Source: Rheinheimera salexigens (GTDB taxonomy: Bacteria > Pseudomonadota > Gammaproteobacteria > Enterobacterales > Alteromonadaceae). Taken from it: a stretch of 64,000 nt of DNA. Shown here in pieces: positions 29,315-38,628 of the stretch. The stretch lies in the NCBI RefSeq assembly GCF_001752395.1, contig NZ_MKEK01000001.1:557466-621465 (forward strand), in the 5' to 3' direction. The translations under genes and the position numbers were made by a program. Below the pieces are notes generated by a model. It made no database searches. It was not told the DNA's origin and was given only the letters and a program-made list of their open reading frames with translations. How positions within the stretch are numbered: the stretch's first letter is position 1; every line of letters starts with the position of its first letter.

Positions 29315-31552
29315 ATGTCGAATGGTAAAGCGAAGTACACTTATATTGCTTTAGCAATAAGCGCTGCATTAACAAGCTCACTTGCTCAAGCTCAACAAGA
29401 AGATGAATTTAAAGGTATTGAAAAAATTGTAGTCACTGCGCAAAAGCGGGTGCAAAGTTTGCAAGAAGTACCGGCATCTATATCGGCCTTTGGTGCCAAT
29501 GAGATGAAAGAAAATCAAATGGTTAAAATTGACGATGTTATCTCGGCAACACCTAACCTTAGTTTTACCCCTTTCTCCGAAGCCGACCCACAGTTATCTA
29601 TTCGTGGTATTAGCTCAACTGCAGACGGTGTCGGTGGCGATCCTTCTGTAGTCGTTTTTATTAATGATATTGCAATTAACCGAGCAGGTGGCGCTAACTT
29701 AGACATTTATGACTTAGAGCGAGTTGAAGTTATGCGCGGCCCGCAGGGCACTTTATATGGCAAAAATGCTGTTGGTGGAGCCATTAATTTTATTACTAAA
29801 GCTCCAGAAGAGTTTTTTAGTGCAGAAGTCTCTGCCACTTTAGGTGACTATAATTTAAGAGAGCTTAAAGGTCACGTTAACTTTGCTATTGCTAGTGATA
29901 CTGCAGTACGTATTTCCGGATTAACTAAAGACCGTGATGGTTTCCAGAAAAACCTGGTTACTGGAAAAGATGTTGATGATGCTAATACTAAGAGCATTAG
30001 AGGGCAGATATCCCACAGCTTTGATAATGGTCTTGATGTGTTAGTCAGTACAGAATATACCAAAAATGATACTGCAGCGGGTAGCCGAGTACCCTTTCCA
30101 ATTGGTACCTTCGTTACAGACGGTTATGATGATGCTGGCTTAGTGCCAAATGACAATCCACGAGAAGTTGAACCCAATACAGATGGTTACTTTAAGCGCG
30201 ATGTATCCAATAGTTTTGTTAAAATCACCAAAGAATTAGATATCGGTACCGTCACTTCACTTACTTCGTATCGACATACTAAGTTTGATTGGTTACAAGA
30301 TTTAGTTGGTTTGCCTATTAGTGTGGTGCAATTAAAAACAGTAAATTTAGCTACCGAAAAAGATAAGCAATTTACTCAAGAATTGCGTATTAACGGTTTA
30401 AGCATGGCAGACAAGCTTAACTGGGTAGCAGGTGTTTATTATTCAACAGAAGATGTAGACCGCACCGAAAGCTACGATAGAACGTACCGCTTTTTATCTA
30501 CTCAGCAGCCGTTACCGGGTAAATCATTAGTGTCTTTCCCTGAGTTTGATCAATTTGCCACTATTGAATCAAAAGCGGTGTTTGCTCAAGGTACTTATGC
30601 TTTTACTGATAAATTAAATGTGACCATTGGTGGCCGCTATACGGTTGACGATAAAGATATCGATTTAGCCATAAACGATTTATTAGCCGGTAAAACACCA
30701 GGTCCAGATGAGATTTTTACCTTAGCCCCAGCCGATGAAGTTTATGCTATTACAGCATCTGACTCTTGGAGCTCATTCACGCCTAAAATTGCCGTTGATT
30801 ATCAATTAACAGCCGATGCTATGATCTATACCTCTGCAAGCAAAGGCTATAAAGCAGGCGGCTTCCAAAGTGCTCCAAGTAATAAAATCTCTGCCGAGCA
30901 ATCATTTGATCCAGAAGAAGTTATTAACTATGAAATTGGCGCTAAAACTCAATGGTTTAATAACAAAGTACGCTTAAACTCTAACTTGTTCTACATGGAT
31001 TATTCTAACTTACAGTTCTTCGAGCTAGTGGGAACTGGTGCCGATAGTTTGTTAGTAGTACAAAGCACTAATGCTGAAATTAAAGGCTTAGAATTAGAAA
31101 TGCTAGTGCGACCAACCCAAGATTTACAGTTAGGCTTTAACTATGCGTTATTGGATACCGAACTGGGTGCATATATTAACGCCGCCGGTAAAGACTTTAC
31201 TGGGAATAAGTTATCGCGCTCACCCGAGTCTAGCTACAGCTTATCTGCGCAATATTGGTTAGATTTAGCAGGTAAAGGCACGATGTCGTTCCGTACGGCT
31301 TATGAATATACCGGTGATCAATTTTTTGATGCTAACAATGACCCTGTTGTTGGTGGTGAGTCTGGCTATGGTTTATTGAATGCCAGTGTTCGTTACGAGT
31401 CAACCAGTGGTGATTGGAACGTAACGGCTTGGGCCAAAAACCTAACGGATGAGCTTTATCGTTCTACTTCAATTACTGCTGCAGATACTGGATTTGCTCG
31501 TATTGGTAACCCAAGAACAGTAGGTGTTACTTTCAATATGTACTTCGAGTAA
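29315..31552 (+). CDS. TonB-dependent outer membrane receptor
   Basis: Outer-membrane active transporter, 745 residues. Signal peptide (~1-26, ending SSLAQA), TonB box-like EKIVVTAQKR (~36-45), plug domain (VPASISAFGANEM, LSIRGISSTADG, VEVMRGPQGTLYGKNAVGGA, ~46-165) and a beta barrel ending GNPRTVGVTFNMYFE with the terminal aromatic residue. The barrel type (long loops, YxNxKGxKAGGF-like ASKGYKAGGFQSAP) is that of receptors linked to small organic molecules in sphingomonads and marine gammaproteobacteria, rather than siderophore receptors. It heads the catabolic island and presumably imports its substrate. Confidence 0.92.
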   Translation: MSNGKAKYTYIALAISAALTSSLAQAQQEDEFKGIEKIVVTAQKRVQSLQEVPASISAFGANEMKENQMVKIDDVISATPNLSFTPFSEADPQLSIRGISSTADGVGGDPSVVVFINDIAINRAGGANLDIYDLERVEVMRGPQGTLYGKNAVGGAINFITKAPEEFFSAEVSATLGDYNLRELKGHVNFAIASDTAVRISGLTKDRDGFQKNLVTGKDVDDANTKSIRGQISHSFDNGLDVLVSTEYTKNDTAAGSRVPFPIGTFVTDGYDDAGLVPNDNPREVEPNTDGYFKRDVSNSFVKITKELDIGTVTSLTSYRHTKFDWLQDLVGLPISVVQLKTVNLATEKDKQFTQELRINGLSMADKLNWVAGVYYSTEDVDRTESYDRTYRFLSTQQPLPGKSLVSFPEFDQFATIESKAVFAQGTYAFTDKLNVTIGGRYTVDDKDIDLAINDLLAGKTPGPDEIFTLAPADEVYAITASDSWSSFTPKIAVDYQLTADAMIYTSASKGYKAGGFQSAPSNKISAEQSFDPEEVINYEIGAKTQWFNNKVRLNSNLFYMDYSNLQFFELVGTGADSLLVVQSTNAEIKGLELEMLVRPTQDLQLGFNYALLDTELGAYINAAGKDFTGNKLSRSPESSYSLSAQYWLDLAGKGTMSFRTAYEYTGDQFFDANNDPVVGGESGYGLLNASVRYESTSGDWNVTAWAKNLTDELYRSTSITAADTGFARIGNPRTVGVTFNMYFE

Positions 31553-31640
31553 AGCAGTAGGGTTAATCTATAACAAAATTTAAAGGTGTCTAAATACTTG
31601 TATGCTAAGTGTTTAAGCACCTTAAGTTGGTGAGGCATAT

Positions 31641-32402
31641 ATGCGTTTAAAAAATAAAGTAGCCATTATTACTGGTGGAGCCAAAGGTTTCGGTGCGGCT
31701 ATGGTTCGTTTGTTCGTTGCTCAAGGAGCGAAAGTTATCCTAGCGGATATTGATAGCGAAAACGGTCAAGCGATAGCGGCCGAGTTGGGTGAAAACTGTC
31801 TATTTATGCGTTGTGATCATTGCGATAAAGCTAACAATGAATTGGTAGTAAAAACCGCGGTAGATACGTGGGGCGGCATCGACATTTTAATTAATAATGC
31901 AGGTATTGGCTGGACAGGTGATTTTATTGACGCTGATGATGAAGTACTGCAAAGGTTAATGACGATAAACCTAACCGGCCAATGGAATTTAACTCAAGCC
32001 GCTTTACCAGAATTAAGAAAAAGTGCCAAAAACAATGCCAATGGCACAGCGTTATTATTTACCTCATCTGGCCTTGGCTTGTATGGCGTAACTAAATCTT
32101 CTGCTTATACCGTATCAAAGCATGCTGTTATTGGTTTAATGCGCTCGTTAGCGGCTGAGTTAGGCCCTGAAAACATTCGAGTAAACGCTATTTGCCCTGG
32201 TATTGCTGATACCAATTTAGCGCGCAGCACAACCGCTTGGGGCGATGTCGATCAAGTTCTAAGTAAACTGGCTGAAAACACACCGTTACGCAAGTTAGCT
32301 GAGCCTATCGATATTGCCAATGCGGCACTATTTTTAGCGTCTGACGAAGGCCGTATGGTGCATTGCGTGGCATTACGGGTTGATGGCGGTGCACATACCT
32401 AA
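31641..32402 (+). CDS. short-chain dehydrogenase/reductase (SDR)
   Basis: A 253-residue classical SDR, NAD(P)-dependent alcohol/carbonyl oxidoreductase. Cofactor motif TGGAKGFG (11-18), acidic ADID after beta 2 (suggesting NAD preference), NNAG (85-88), catalytic Ser142/143, Tyr156 and Lys160 (YTVSK). C-terminal LRVDGGAHT is typical of SDRs that end in a VDGG motif. It lies 88 bases after the receptor and probably acts on an alcohol or ketone intermediate of the pathway. The exact substrate cannot be inferred. Confidence 0.92.
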   Translation: MRLKNKVAIITGGAKGFGAAMVRLFVAQGAKVILADIDSENGQAIAAELGENCLFMRCDHCDKANNELVVKTAVDTWGGIDILINNAGIGWTGDFIDADDEVLQRLMTINLTGQWNLTQAALPELRKSAKNNANGTALLFTSSGLGLYGVTKSSAYTVSKHAVIGLMRSLAAELGPENIRVNAICPGIADTNLARSTTAWGDVDQVLSKLAENTPLRKLAEPIDIANAALFLASDEGRMVHCVALRVDGGAHT

Positions 32403-32456
32403 GCCATTGGTCTAGGTCTTGGTTAATCAGATTAAATTAAGTAAGGCGTCATAATA

Positions 32457-33239
32457 ATGCTAATGCCAGATTATCAAGTTGCTGGTTCAGGTGAAACCAC
32501 CATTTATTTACTGCACGGTGCCTATGGTTCAAAAGACTATTGGCAGTATGAAATTAAATTATTAGTTGAACAAGGCTATCGCGTAGTGGCTTGGGACGCA
32601 CCAGGCTACGGCATAAGCCCACTGCCTGCGCAGTATTCAATCCGATTTTTAGCCCAAAGCTTTGTTAAGTTGCTTTATGCAACCTGTAGCAAGAGAAATA
32701 TATTATTTGGCCATAGTATGGGTGGGATTATTGCGCCAATGGTATATGCCTTAGCACCTGAAAAAATTAATGCTTTAGTCATTTCGGCCACGGTGGAATC
32801 TTTAGGTCATTTGTCTAAAGAGTTTCAAGATAACTTTATCCGTGAGCGAATTGCACCGTTGAATGCTGGTGTTGCCTTAGCCGATGCCGCTGCGCCATTA
32901 ATTAACGCCATGATGGGGCCTAAATCTACGGGCGCTCTGGTCGAGAAAGTGAAGCAAGTCGCATTAAGCACACCTATCGACACCTTTAAAGCCGCTATTC
33001 GCGCCATTGTTGAATACGATGGTCGTGGTGCAGTTGCTAAAATAAAAGTGCCTACGTTATGTATTGCCGGTGAGTTTGACCCTATCGGTAAGGTTGACAT
33101 TATGGCTGAAATGGCCAGTAAAATTGACAGCAGCACATTTACAGTCATCGATGGCACTGCACACTATGCTTGGGCCGAACAGCCTGAAGTTTTTAATCAA
33201 AAGTTATTCGCTTTTTTACGTCTAGCGCTTAAGCAGTAA
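32457..33239 (+). CDS. alpha/beta-fold hydrolase
   Basis: 260 residues, cytoplasmic, no signal peptide. Oxyanion motif HGAYGSKDYW, nucleophile elbow GHSMGG, acid in GEFDPIG and catalytic His in GTAHYAWAEQPE complete the triad. It resembles the MhpC/haloperoxidase-like group that includes C-C bond and ester hydrolases of aromatic pathways. It is 54 bases after the SDR in the same direction. It may hydrolyse an ester or a ketone product made by the neighbouring oxygenase. Confidence 0.88.
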   Translation: MLMPDYQVAGSGETTIYLLHGAYGSKDYWQYEIKLLVEQGYRVVAWDAPGYGISPLPAQYSIRFLAQSFVKLLYATCSKRNILFGHSMGGIIAPMVYALAPEKINALVISATVESLGHLSKEFQDNFIRERIAPLNAGVALADAAAPLINAMMGPKSTGALVEKVKQVALSTPIDTFKAAIRAIVEYDGRGAVAKIKVPTLCIAGEFDPIGKVDIMAEMASKIDSSTFTVIDGTAHYAWAEQPEVFNQKLFAFLRLALKQ

Positions 33240-33318
33240 CGGTTCATTAGTATGCCGTTGCTGTTTTTATTGTTTTCATCGCGGGTAAAACTGGTCACTA
33301 AATATTAAGGTAAAACTA

Positions 33319-34794
33319 ATGTTGAAAATAGAAAATAAAATTAAATTAACCATTAAAGATACTAATAAAAGCCCGTTTTTAACCGGTTTATTTCAATCGA
33401 TGGATACCGAATATACGGCGGACACCGATAGCCTAGAAGTGATTGGCGAAATTCCACAAGATATCGCTGGTGTATTTGTGCGTAACACCCATAACCAAGT
33501 TCACGAACCAATGGGCCATTATCATCCCTTTGATGGTGATGCCATGTTACATGCCGCTTATTTTAAAGATGGTAAAATGGAGTATCGTAATCGCTTTGTC
33601 CACACTACGGGTTACCTTGCTGAGCAAGCGGCCGGTAAGTCTTTATGGCCAGGTTTGCTGCACCCACAAGATGCGACTCGTCGTGGTTGGGGGGCTATTG
33701 GTGCCATGAAAGATAATGCTGGCACAGACGTTATTTGTCATGCTGGTAAGTTAATTGCTGTGATGTCGCAAGGTAGTGAGCCGTATCGTTTAGACCCGCG
33801 CACCTTAGAGAATTTAGGCGTGGATGCCAGCTGGGCCAAGCAAGTTAAAGAGGGCATTGCCGGTGAGTTTAAAGTAGACCACAAAACCGGTGATATGATT
33901 TTCCAAAACTACCCAATGACACCGCCATATATGAACTATGGTGTGGTCAATAAGCATAACGAGTTAGTGCATTATGTGCCAATTGAGTTACCTGGTGCGC
34001 GCTGGCCCCATGATTTAGGCATGACAGAAAACTACAGTATTCTGCATGACCTGCCATTCTTTTTCTCTGACGATAATACCGGTGGTAAGCCTAAGTTAGA
34101 GTTTTATCCTGAAGTGAAATCCCGTTTCGGCGTGATCCCACGTTATGGCCGCTCAGAAGATGTGCGCTGGTTTGAAGCCACGCCATGCTTTGTATTGCAC
34201 CTAGCTAACTGCTATGAAGATGGTGATGAAATTATCATGGACGGCTGTATTTCGTTAAACCCAGCCATGCCAGCAGTGGGTGATACCACCGATATGGATG
34301 CAAAAATATTACAACATTTAGATAAGCATAATACCCAAACTCGCTTATATCGCTGGCGCTTTAACTTGAAAACGGGCGAAACCAAAGAGCAGTTTTTAGA
34401 TCAAGAAGTAGTCGAGTTTCCGGTTTGTCGCAATGATTATAAAGGCTATAAATATAATTTTGCTTATACCAGCTTATTTGAAGCCGGGACTTGGAATATG
34501 TATGGCTTTAAAAAGTTTAATTTGTCCGCCGGAACCAGTGAGCGTTATGAATATGGTGAAAATCGCTATGGCGGTGAAGTACATATCGCTGCAAAGCTTA
34601 ATGGCATAGATGAAGACGACGCTTATATTATAACTTTTGTTCAAGATATGAATTTAGATCGCTCGGAATGTATTTTAATTGATGCCAAAAATATTGCGGC
34701 CGGCCCAGTCGCTCGGATTATTTTACCGCAACGTATCACTGCTGGCACGCATGCTTGTTGGGTTGAGTTAGATCGGATGAATGGTGAAAGATAA
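33319..34794 (+). CDS. carotenoid-oxygenase-family dioxygenase with atypical metal site
   Basis: 491 residues, RPE65/carotenoid cleavage family, non-haem Fe(II) enzymes that split C=C bonds of carotenoids, stilbenes or phenylpropenoids to aldehydes. Family landmarks: FVRNTHNQVHEPMGHYHPFD, GDAMLHAAYFKDGK, EPYRLDPRTLENLG. Three of the four Fe-binding histidines are clear: His231 (WPHDLGMTENY), His294 (FVLHLANCYEDGDE) and His478 (GTHACWVE). At the first site, where the family has a His in an AHPK-type motif, this protein reads AGEFKVDHKTGD: Glu183 stands at the His position and a His (188) at the later Pro. No signal peptide. Lignostilbene-type or vinylguaiacol-type cleavage is a better guess than carotenoid cleavage given its neighbours, but this is inference. 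Confidence 0.88.
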   Translation: MLKIENKIKLTIKDTNKSPFLTGLFQSMDTEYTADTDSLEVIGEIPQDIAGVFVRNTHNQVHEPMGHYHPFDGDAMLHAAYFKDGKMEYRNRFVHTTGYLAEQAAGKSLWPGLLHPQDATRRGWGAIGAMKDNAGTDVICHAGKLIAVMSQGSEPYRLDPRTLENLGVDASWAKQVKEGIAGEFKVDHKTGDMIFQNYPMTPPYMNYGVVNKHNELVHYVPIELPGARWPHDLGMTENYSILHDLPFFFSDDNTGGKPKLEFYPEVKSRFGVIPRYGRSEDVRWFEATPCFVLHLANCYEDGDEIIMDGCISLNPAMPAVGDTTDMDAKILQHLDKHNTQTRLYRWRFNLKTGETKEQFLDQEVVEFPVCRNDYKGYKYNFAYTSLFEAGTWNMYGFKKFNLSAGTSERYEYGENRYGGEVHIAAKLNGIDEDDAYIITFVQDMNLDRSECILIDAKNIAAGPVARIILPQRITAGTHACWVELDRMNGER

Positions 34795-35517
34795 ATGAGC
34801 GCGGCAATTAACTTAGTTTTGCTCCCTGGCTTAAACAATACTCAGGAAATCTGGCAGCCATTGTTAGCGCACTTGCCTAGCGAGGTTAACGCCTATGCAT
34901 TGCAGTGCCCAACTGTAGATGATGTGGATGCGATTGCCGATAGTTTGTTAGCTGAATTACCCGCGCAGTTTTATTTGTGTGGCTTTTCATTCGGTGGTTA
35001 TGTGGCGCTGTCTATTTTGCATCGTTATCCACAGCGGGTGCAGGGGCTTATTTTAGCCGGTACCAGCGCAAAAGCCGATTCGCCGCAACAAGTTGAGTTT
35101 CGCCGCAGTTTAATCGCGCGGTTACAAACCGAAGATTATCAGCAGATGATTAATCAGCAAGCGAGTAAAGCTTTTCATGCTGATAGCTTACTTAAACCGG
35201 AATTAATGCGAATTCGCCGTTCAATGATCAACAACTATGGTGCAGAGCGCTTTGTTGCTCATTTACAGGCCTGTATTGCCCGGCCAGATCGTGAGCAAGT
35301 ATTAACCGATATGACGATACCGTTATTAGTGATATCTGCGGTAGAGGATCAAGTGATGAGTATGGATAGCCAATTGGCCATGGCCAAGCTAGCTAAGGAC
35401 GCTGAACTTGCCATTATACAACATTCTGGTCACTTAATGCCGTTAGAACAGCCTGAGCAATTTGCTGCTGCGCTAATGAATTGGTTAACAAATTATATAG
35501 GACACGACCCAAAATGA
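34795..35517 (+). CDS. alpha/beta-fold hydrolase
   Basis: 240 residues. Oxyanion region LLPGLNNTQEIWQPL, nucleophile elbow GFSFGGYVAL, acid in SAVEDQVM and His in HSGHLMPLEQPEQF. The ATG directly follows the TAA of the dioxygenase gene with no gap, and its own TGA overlaps the next ATG, so translation is coupled on both sides. Coupling with the dioxygenase suggests consecutive steps. It is not closely similar to the other hydrolase at 32457. Confidence 0.88.
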   Translation: MSAAINLVLLPGLNNTQEIWQPLLAHLPSEVNAYALQCPTVDDVDAIADSLLAELPAQFYLCGFSFGGYVALSILHRYPQRVQGLILAGTSAKADSPQQVEFRRSLIARLQTEDYQQMINQQASKAFHADSLLKPELMRIRRSMINNYGAERFVAHLQACIARPDREQVLTDMTIPLLVISAVEDQVMSMDSQLAMAKLAKDAELAIIQHSGHLMPLEQPEQFAAALMNWLTNYIGHDPK

Positions 35518-37031
35518 ATAAGCTACTGCTAGCCTGCTTTTTATTAAGTTGTTTTTATCCTCAAGCTTATGCCAAAGATATGCAGCAAACCTGTTTATCG
35601 GTACAAGAGATATTACCTGAAGGTATTCAGTTAACTGCACCACCAAAGTTAGTCGAAATGGCTGGCTTGCCGGAGTTTTGTCAAATTAACGGCAAAATGG
35701 ACGGCTATATTGGTTTTGAAACTCGGTTGCCACTTCAAAAGTGGAATGGCAAGTTTATGATGGCGGGATGTGGCGGTTTATGTGGTGACGTGGTTGCCGA
35801 TAAAACCGGCTACTCTAATTCAATCAACTTTGCGGTGGCGCGTGGTTATGCGGCAACAGCGCATGATAGTGGCCATAGCGGTAAAAGTTCAGGCAGAGAT
35901 TGGATTGAAGAAGATCCTATCCAATTAGATTATTGGGCATATCAGTCTATCCCTGCGGTGGCTGAATTGAGCAAGCAGTTAGTGGCTAACTTTTACGGCA
36001 AAAAAGCCAAACAAAACTATTTTGCTGGTTGCTCTAATGGTGGTCGAATGGGCTTTATTGCAGCCCAGCGTTACCCGGATTTATTTGATGGTATTGCCGC
36101 TGGAGGTTCTATTATTGATTGGACGCTGAACTCTGGGCTATATGGCGCTTGGGTGATGCAACATCTGCATTTACCAAACGGCGTTAGTCGTTTTAGTCCA
36201 GATAATATTGAGCTATTACGTCAAGAAGTAATTGCTCAATGTGACAGTTTAGACGGTGTTAAAGACCAAGTCGTGTCTAATCCACAAGCTTGCCAGCTCG
36301 ATTTCAGCAAATTATCGTGCTCTAACCAAAACGAAACAGATTGCTTCAATGATAATCAAATTGAACATGTTAAAGCCGTGTATGCCGGTGTGACAGATAA
36401 AACCGGTAAGAAATTATTTACTGGTGTGCCTTATGGATCAGAGCAGCTATGGTCAATTTGGTGGTTAGGTAATGGTAAGCAAGCCGGTTGGGGCGCGTTA
36501 GCATCACAAAGTTTCCAAAATATGCTTTACAAACAACCTATTGGCCATAGTGTTGATATTCATAGCATTGATGTGGTTGATAACCTGCAAGCATTACAAA
36601 ATGGTGACTTAGCACGAGTGGGCAATGCGGTTAATTTAGACTTAAGCCAAATAGAAAAAAATAAAACCAAGTTTTTTATCTATCACGGCTGGGCCGATCC
36701 ATTAATTCCACCAGGAAGAACAGTTGAATATTATCAACAGGCCTATGCTCAAAGCCAAGATAAACAAGCCTTTACCGATAACATCCGCATGTTTATGGTG
36801 CCAGGTAATGGCCACTGCTGGGAGCAAAAAGGTGTAGCACCTGATTTGTTCGATCCTTTAATGGTATTAGAAGATTGGGTAGAAAAAGGCCAAGCACCAT
36901 ACAAAGTTGTGACGTATGAAAACGAAGTGGGTAAGGGAGATAACACCCGCTTATTATGTCCATTCCCGCAACAAGCTCAGTACAAAGGCAAAGGCGACAT
37001 TAAAAGTCATAAAAACTATCAGTGCAAATAG
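35514..37031 (+). CDS. exported tannase/feruloyl-esterase-family hydrolase
   Basis: 505 residues from MNKLLLACFLL, chosen because it gives a signal peptide (cleavage near AYA-KD) and an ATGA overlap with the upstream gene. The tannase-family catalytic set is visible: CSNGG with nucleophile Ser174, Asp in HGWADPLIPP and His in GNGHCWEQ. The Cys before the Ser and the Cys after the His match the disulfide that ties the triad together in this family. GCGGLCGD and AHDSGHSG are also typical. It would cut gallate, ferulate or similar phenolic esters in the periplasm, the first step after uptake by the TonB receptor. It is the strongest evidence that the island deals with aromatic esters. Confidence 0.9.
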   Translation: MNKLLLACFLLSCFYPQAYAKDMQQTCLSVQEILPEGIQLTAPPKLVEMAGLPEFCQINGKMDGYIGFETRLPLQKWNGKFMMAGCGGLCGDVVADKTGYSNSINFAVARGYAATAHDSGHSGKSSGRDWIEEDPIQLDYWAYQSIPAVAELSKQLVANFYGKKAKQNYFAGCSNGGRMGFIAAQRYPDLFDGIAAGGSIIDWTLNSGLYGAWVMQHLHLPNGVSRFSPDNIELLRQEVIAQCDSLDGVKDQVVSNPQACQLDFSKLSCSNQNETDCFNDNQIEHVKAVYAGVTDKTGKKLFTGVPYGSEQLWSIWWLGNGKQAGWGALASQSFQNMLYKQPIGHSVDIHSIDVVDNLQALQNGDLARVGNAVNLDLSQIEKNKTKFFIYHGWADPLIPPGRTVEYYQQAYAQSQDKQAFTDNIRMFMVPGNGHCWEQKGVAPDLFDPLMVLEDWVEKGQAPYKVVTYENEVGKGDNTRLLCPFPQQAQYKGKGDIKSHKNYQCK

Positions 37032-37073
37032 CAACGTTTTGACCCTATATATTCAGATAAAAGGTACAGCATA

Positions 37074-38555
37074 ATGGCAACGAAAACAGAATTTTTAGCA
37101 ACGCCAGATAAACAAAACTTTATTAACGGTCAGTGGGTTGCTTCTGTAAGCGGCGAGATGATTGACAGTATTAATCCAGCGACAGGTAAGTTAAACGGCC
37201 GTATCCCTGCTAGTAATAAACAAGATATAGACGCTGCTGTTGCCGCTGCTCGTGCTGCTTTTACTGACGGTGCTTGGCATGATTGCACGCCATCTGAGCG
37301 GTCAATATTATTATGGAAACTAGCCGATTTAGTCGAGCAGCACGCCGAAGAATTAGCCTACTTAGAAACAATCGATCAAGGTAAACCATTAAGTCATGCC
37401 ATATCAGAAATGAAAGGTGTTGCCGGCCAATATCGCTTTTACGCCGGTATGGCGACAAAAATCCAAGGTGAAACCTATTCACAATCGATGGACAGACATA
37501 ACCCCGCAGGTAAAAAAACCTTAGCTTATTCGGTAAAAGAGCCAATTGGGGTTGTGGCTGCCATAGTACCGTGGAATGCACCGTTAATTTTATTAGCCTT
37601 TAAATTAGCACCAGCTTTAGCCACAGGTTGCAGTGTGGTGGTTAAACCGGCTGAGTTAACTTCATTAAGCACGTTAAAATTTGCTGAGCTTATTCAGCAA
37701 GCGGGTTTCCCTGCTGGTGCCGTCAATATAGTCTGTGGCTATGGCCATACCGCTGGCGCTGCTTTAGCAGAGCATACTGATGTTGATAAAGTTAGCTTTA
37801 CCGGTTCAACCAAAACTGGCAAAGCCATTATAGATGCCGCCAAAACTAACTTGAAAAAAGTCTCTTTAGAGTTGGGGGGTAAATCACCGGTAGTTGTACT
37901 GCCAGATGCCAATATTGCAGAAGCGATTACCGGTGCAGTGCGTGCTATTACCTATAACAGTGGTCAAATTTGTATTGCCGGATCGCGGTTATATGCCCAC
38001 GAAGCTATTTATGATCAATTAGTTTCTGGCATTGTTAAGGTGTTTAAAACCTTAAAAATTGGTGACGGTATCAAAGCAGATACTATGATTGGTCCAATGG
38101 TTAATCAGCACCAAGCTAATATCGTAAAATCTTATATTGATGCGGGTATTGCTGAAGGCGCAGAGTTATTAACAGGTGGTAATCAGTTTGGCGACACTAA
38201 CTGCTTTATTGAGCCAACAGTATTGTCTAATGTAAATAACACAATGAAATGCGTGCAAGAAGAAATTTTTGGTCCGGTACTAGTCTGCCAAAAATTTAGC
38301 GATGTCAGTGAAATACCAGCATTAGCGAACGATACTATTTATGGCTTAGGCGCCAGTATTTGGACTCAAGATATTAGTGTTGCTAATCGTTTAGCCAGTC
38401 AAATAAAGGCCGGTGTAGTATGGATTAATGGTCACAATGTGTTTGACCCAGCCTTTCCAATGGGCGGATACAAACAGTCAGGCTGGTCAAGAGATGCCGG
38501 TACTCAAGCAGTAGAAAACTTCTTAGAGACTAAAACAATCATCACTTTGATATAG
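37074..38555 (+). CDS. aldehyde dehydrogenase
   Basis: 493 residues, NAD(P)-dependent. Motifs: IVPWNAPLIL (oxyanion Asn), FTGSTKTGKAI (cofactor), SLELGGKSPVVVLPDANI (general base Glu), NSGQICIAGSR (catalytic Cys) and EEIFGPVLVCQKF. The sequence is of the betaine-/aromatic-aldehyde type, not the GabD type found at 26178. In this context it would oxidise the aldehyde released by the dioxygenase to an acid ready for the CoA ligase. It starts 42 bases after the esterase gene. Confidence 0.92.
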   Translation: MATKTEFLATPDKQNFINGQWVASVSGEMIDSINPATGKLNGRIPASNKQDIDAAVAAARAAFTDGAWHDCTPSERSILLWKLADLVEQHAEELAYLETIDQGKPLSHAISEMKGVAGQYRFYAGMATKIQGETYSQSMDRHNPAGKKTLAYSVKEPIGVVAAIVPWNAPLILLAFKLAPALATGCSVVVKPAELTSLSTLKFAELIQQAGFPAGAVNIVCGYGHTAGAALAEHTDVDKVSFTGSTKTGKAIIDAAKTNLKKVSLELGGKSPVVVLPDANIAEAITGAVRAITYNSGQICIAGSRLYAHEAIYDQLVSGIVKVFKTLKIGDGIKADTMIGPMVNQHQANIVKSYIDAGIAEGAELLTGGNQFGDTNCFIEPTVLSNVNNTMKCVQEEIFGPVLVCQKFSDVSEIPALANDTIYGLGASIWTQDISVANRLASQIKAGVVWINGHNVFDPAFPMGGYKQSGWSRDAGTQAVENFLETKTIITLI

Positions 38556-38628
38556 GTTAATTTTGCTTAGGTTCAGTAGCGATTAAAGTGCTAATGGACC
38601 TAAGCCACCATAAAAAATAGGCAATTCT

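Noticed and set aside
33319..34794. Carotenoid or retinal biosynthesis gene
   Set aside because: No crt genes or rhodopsin nearby; the neighbours are aromatic-type catabolic genes.
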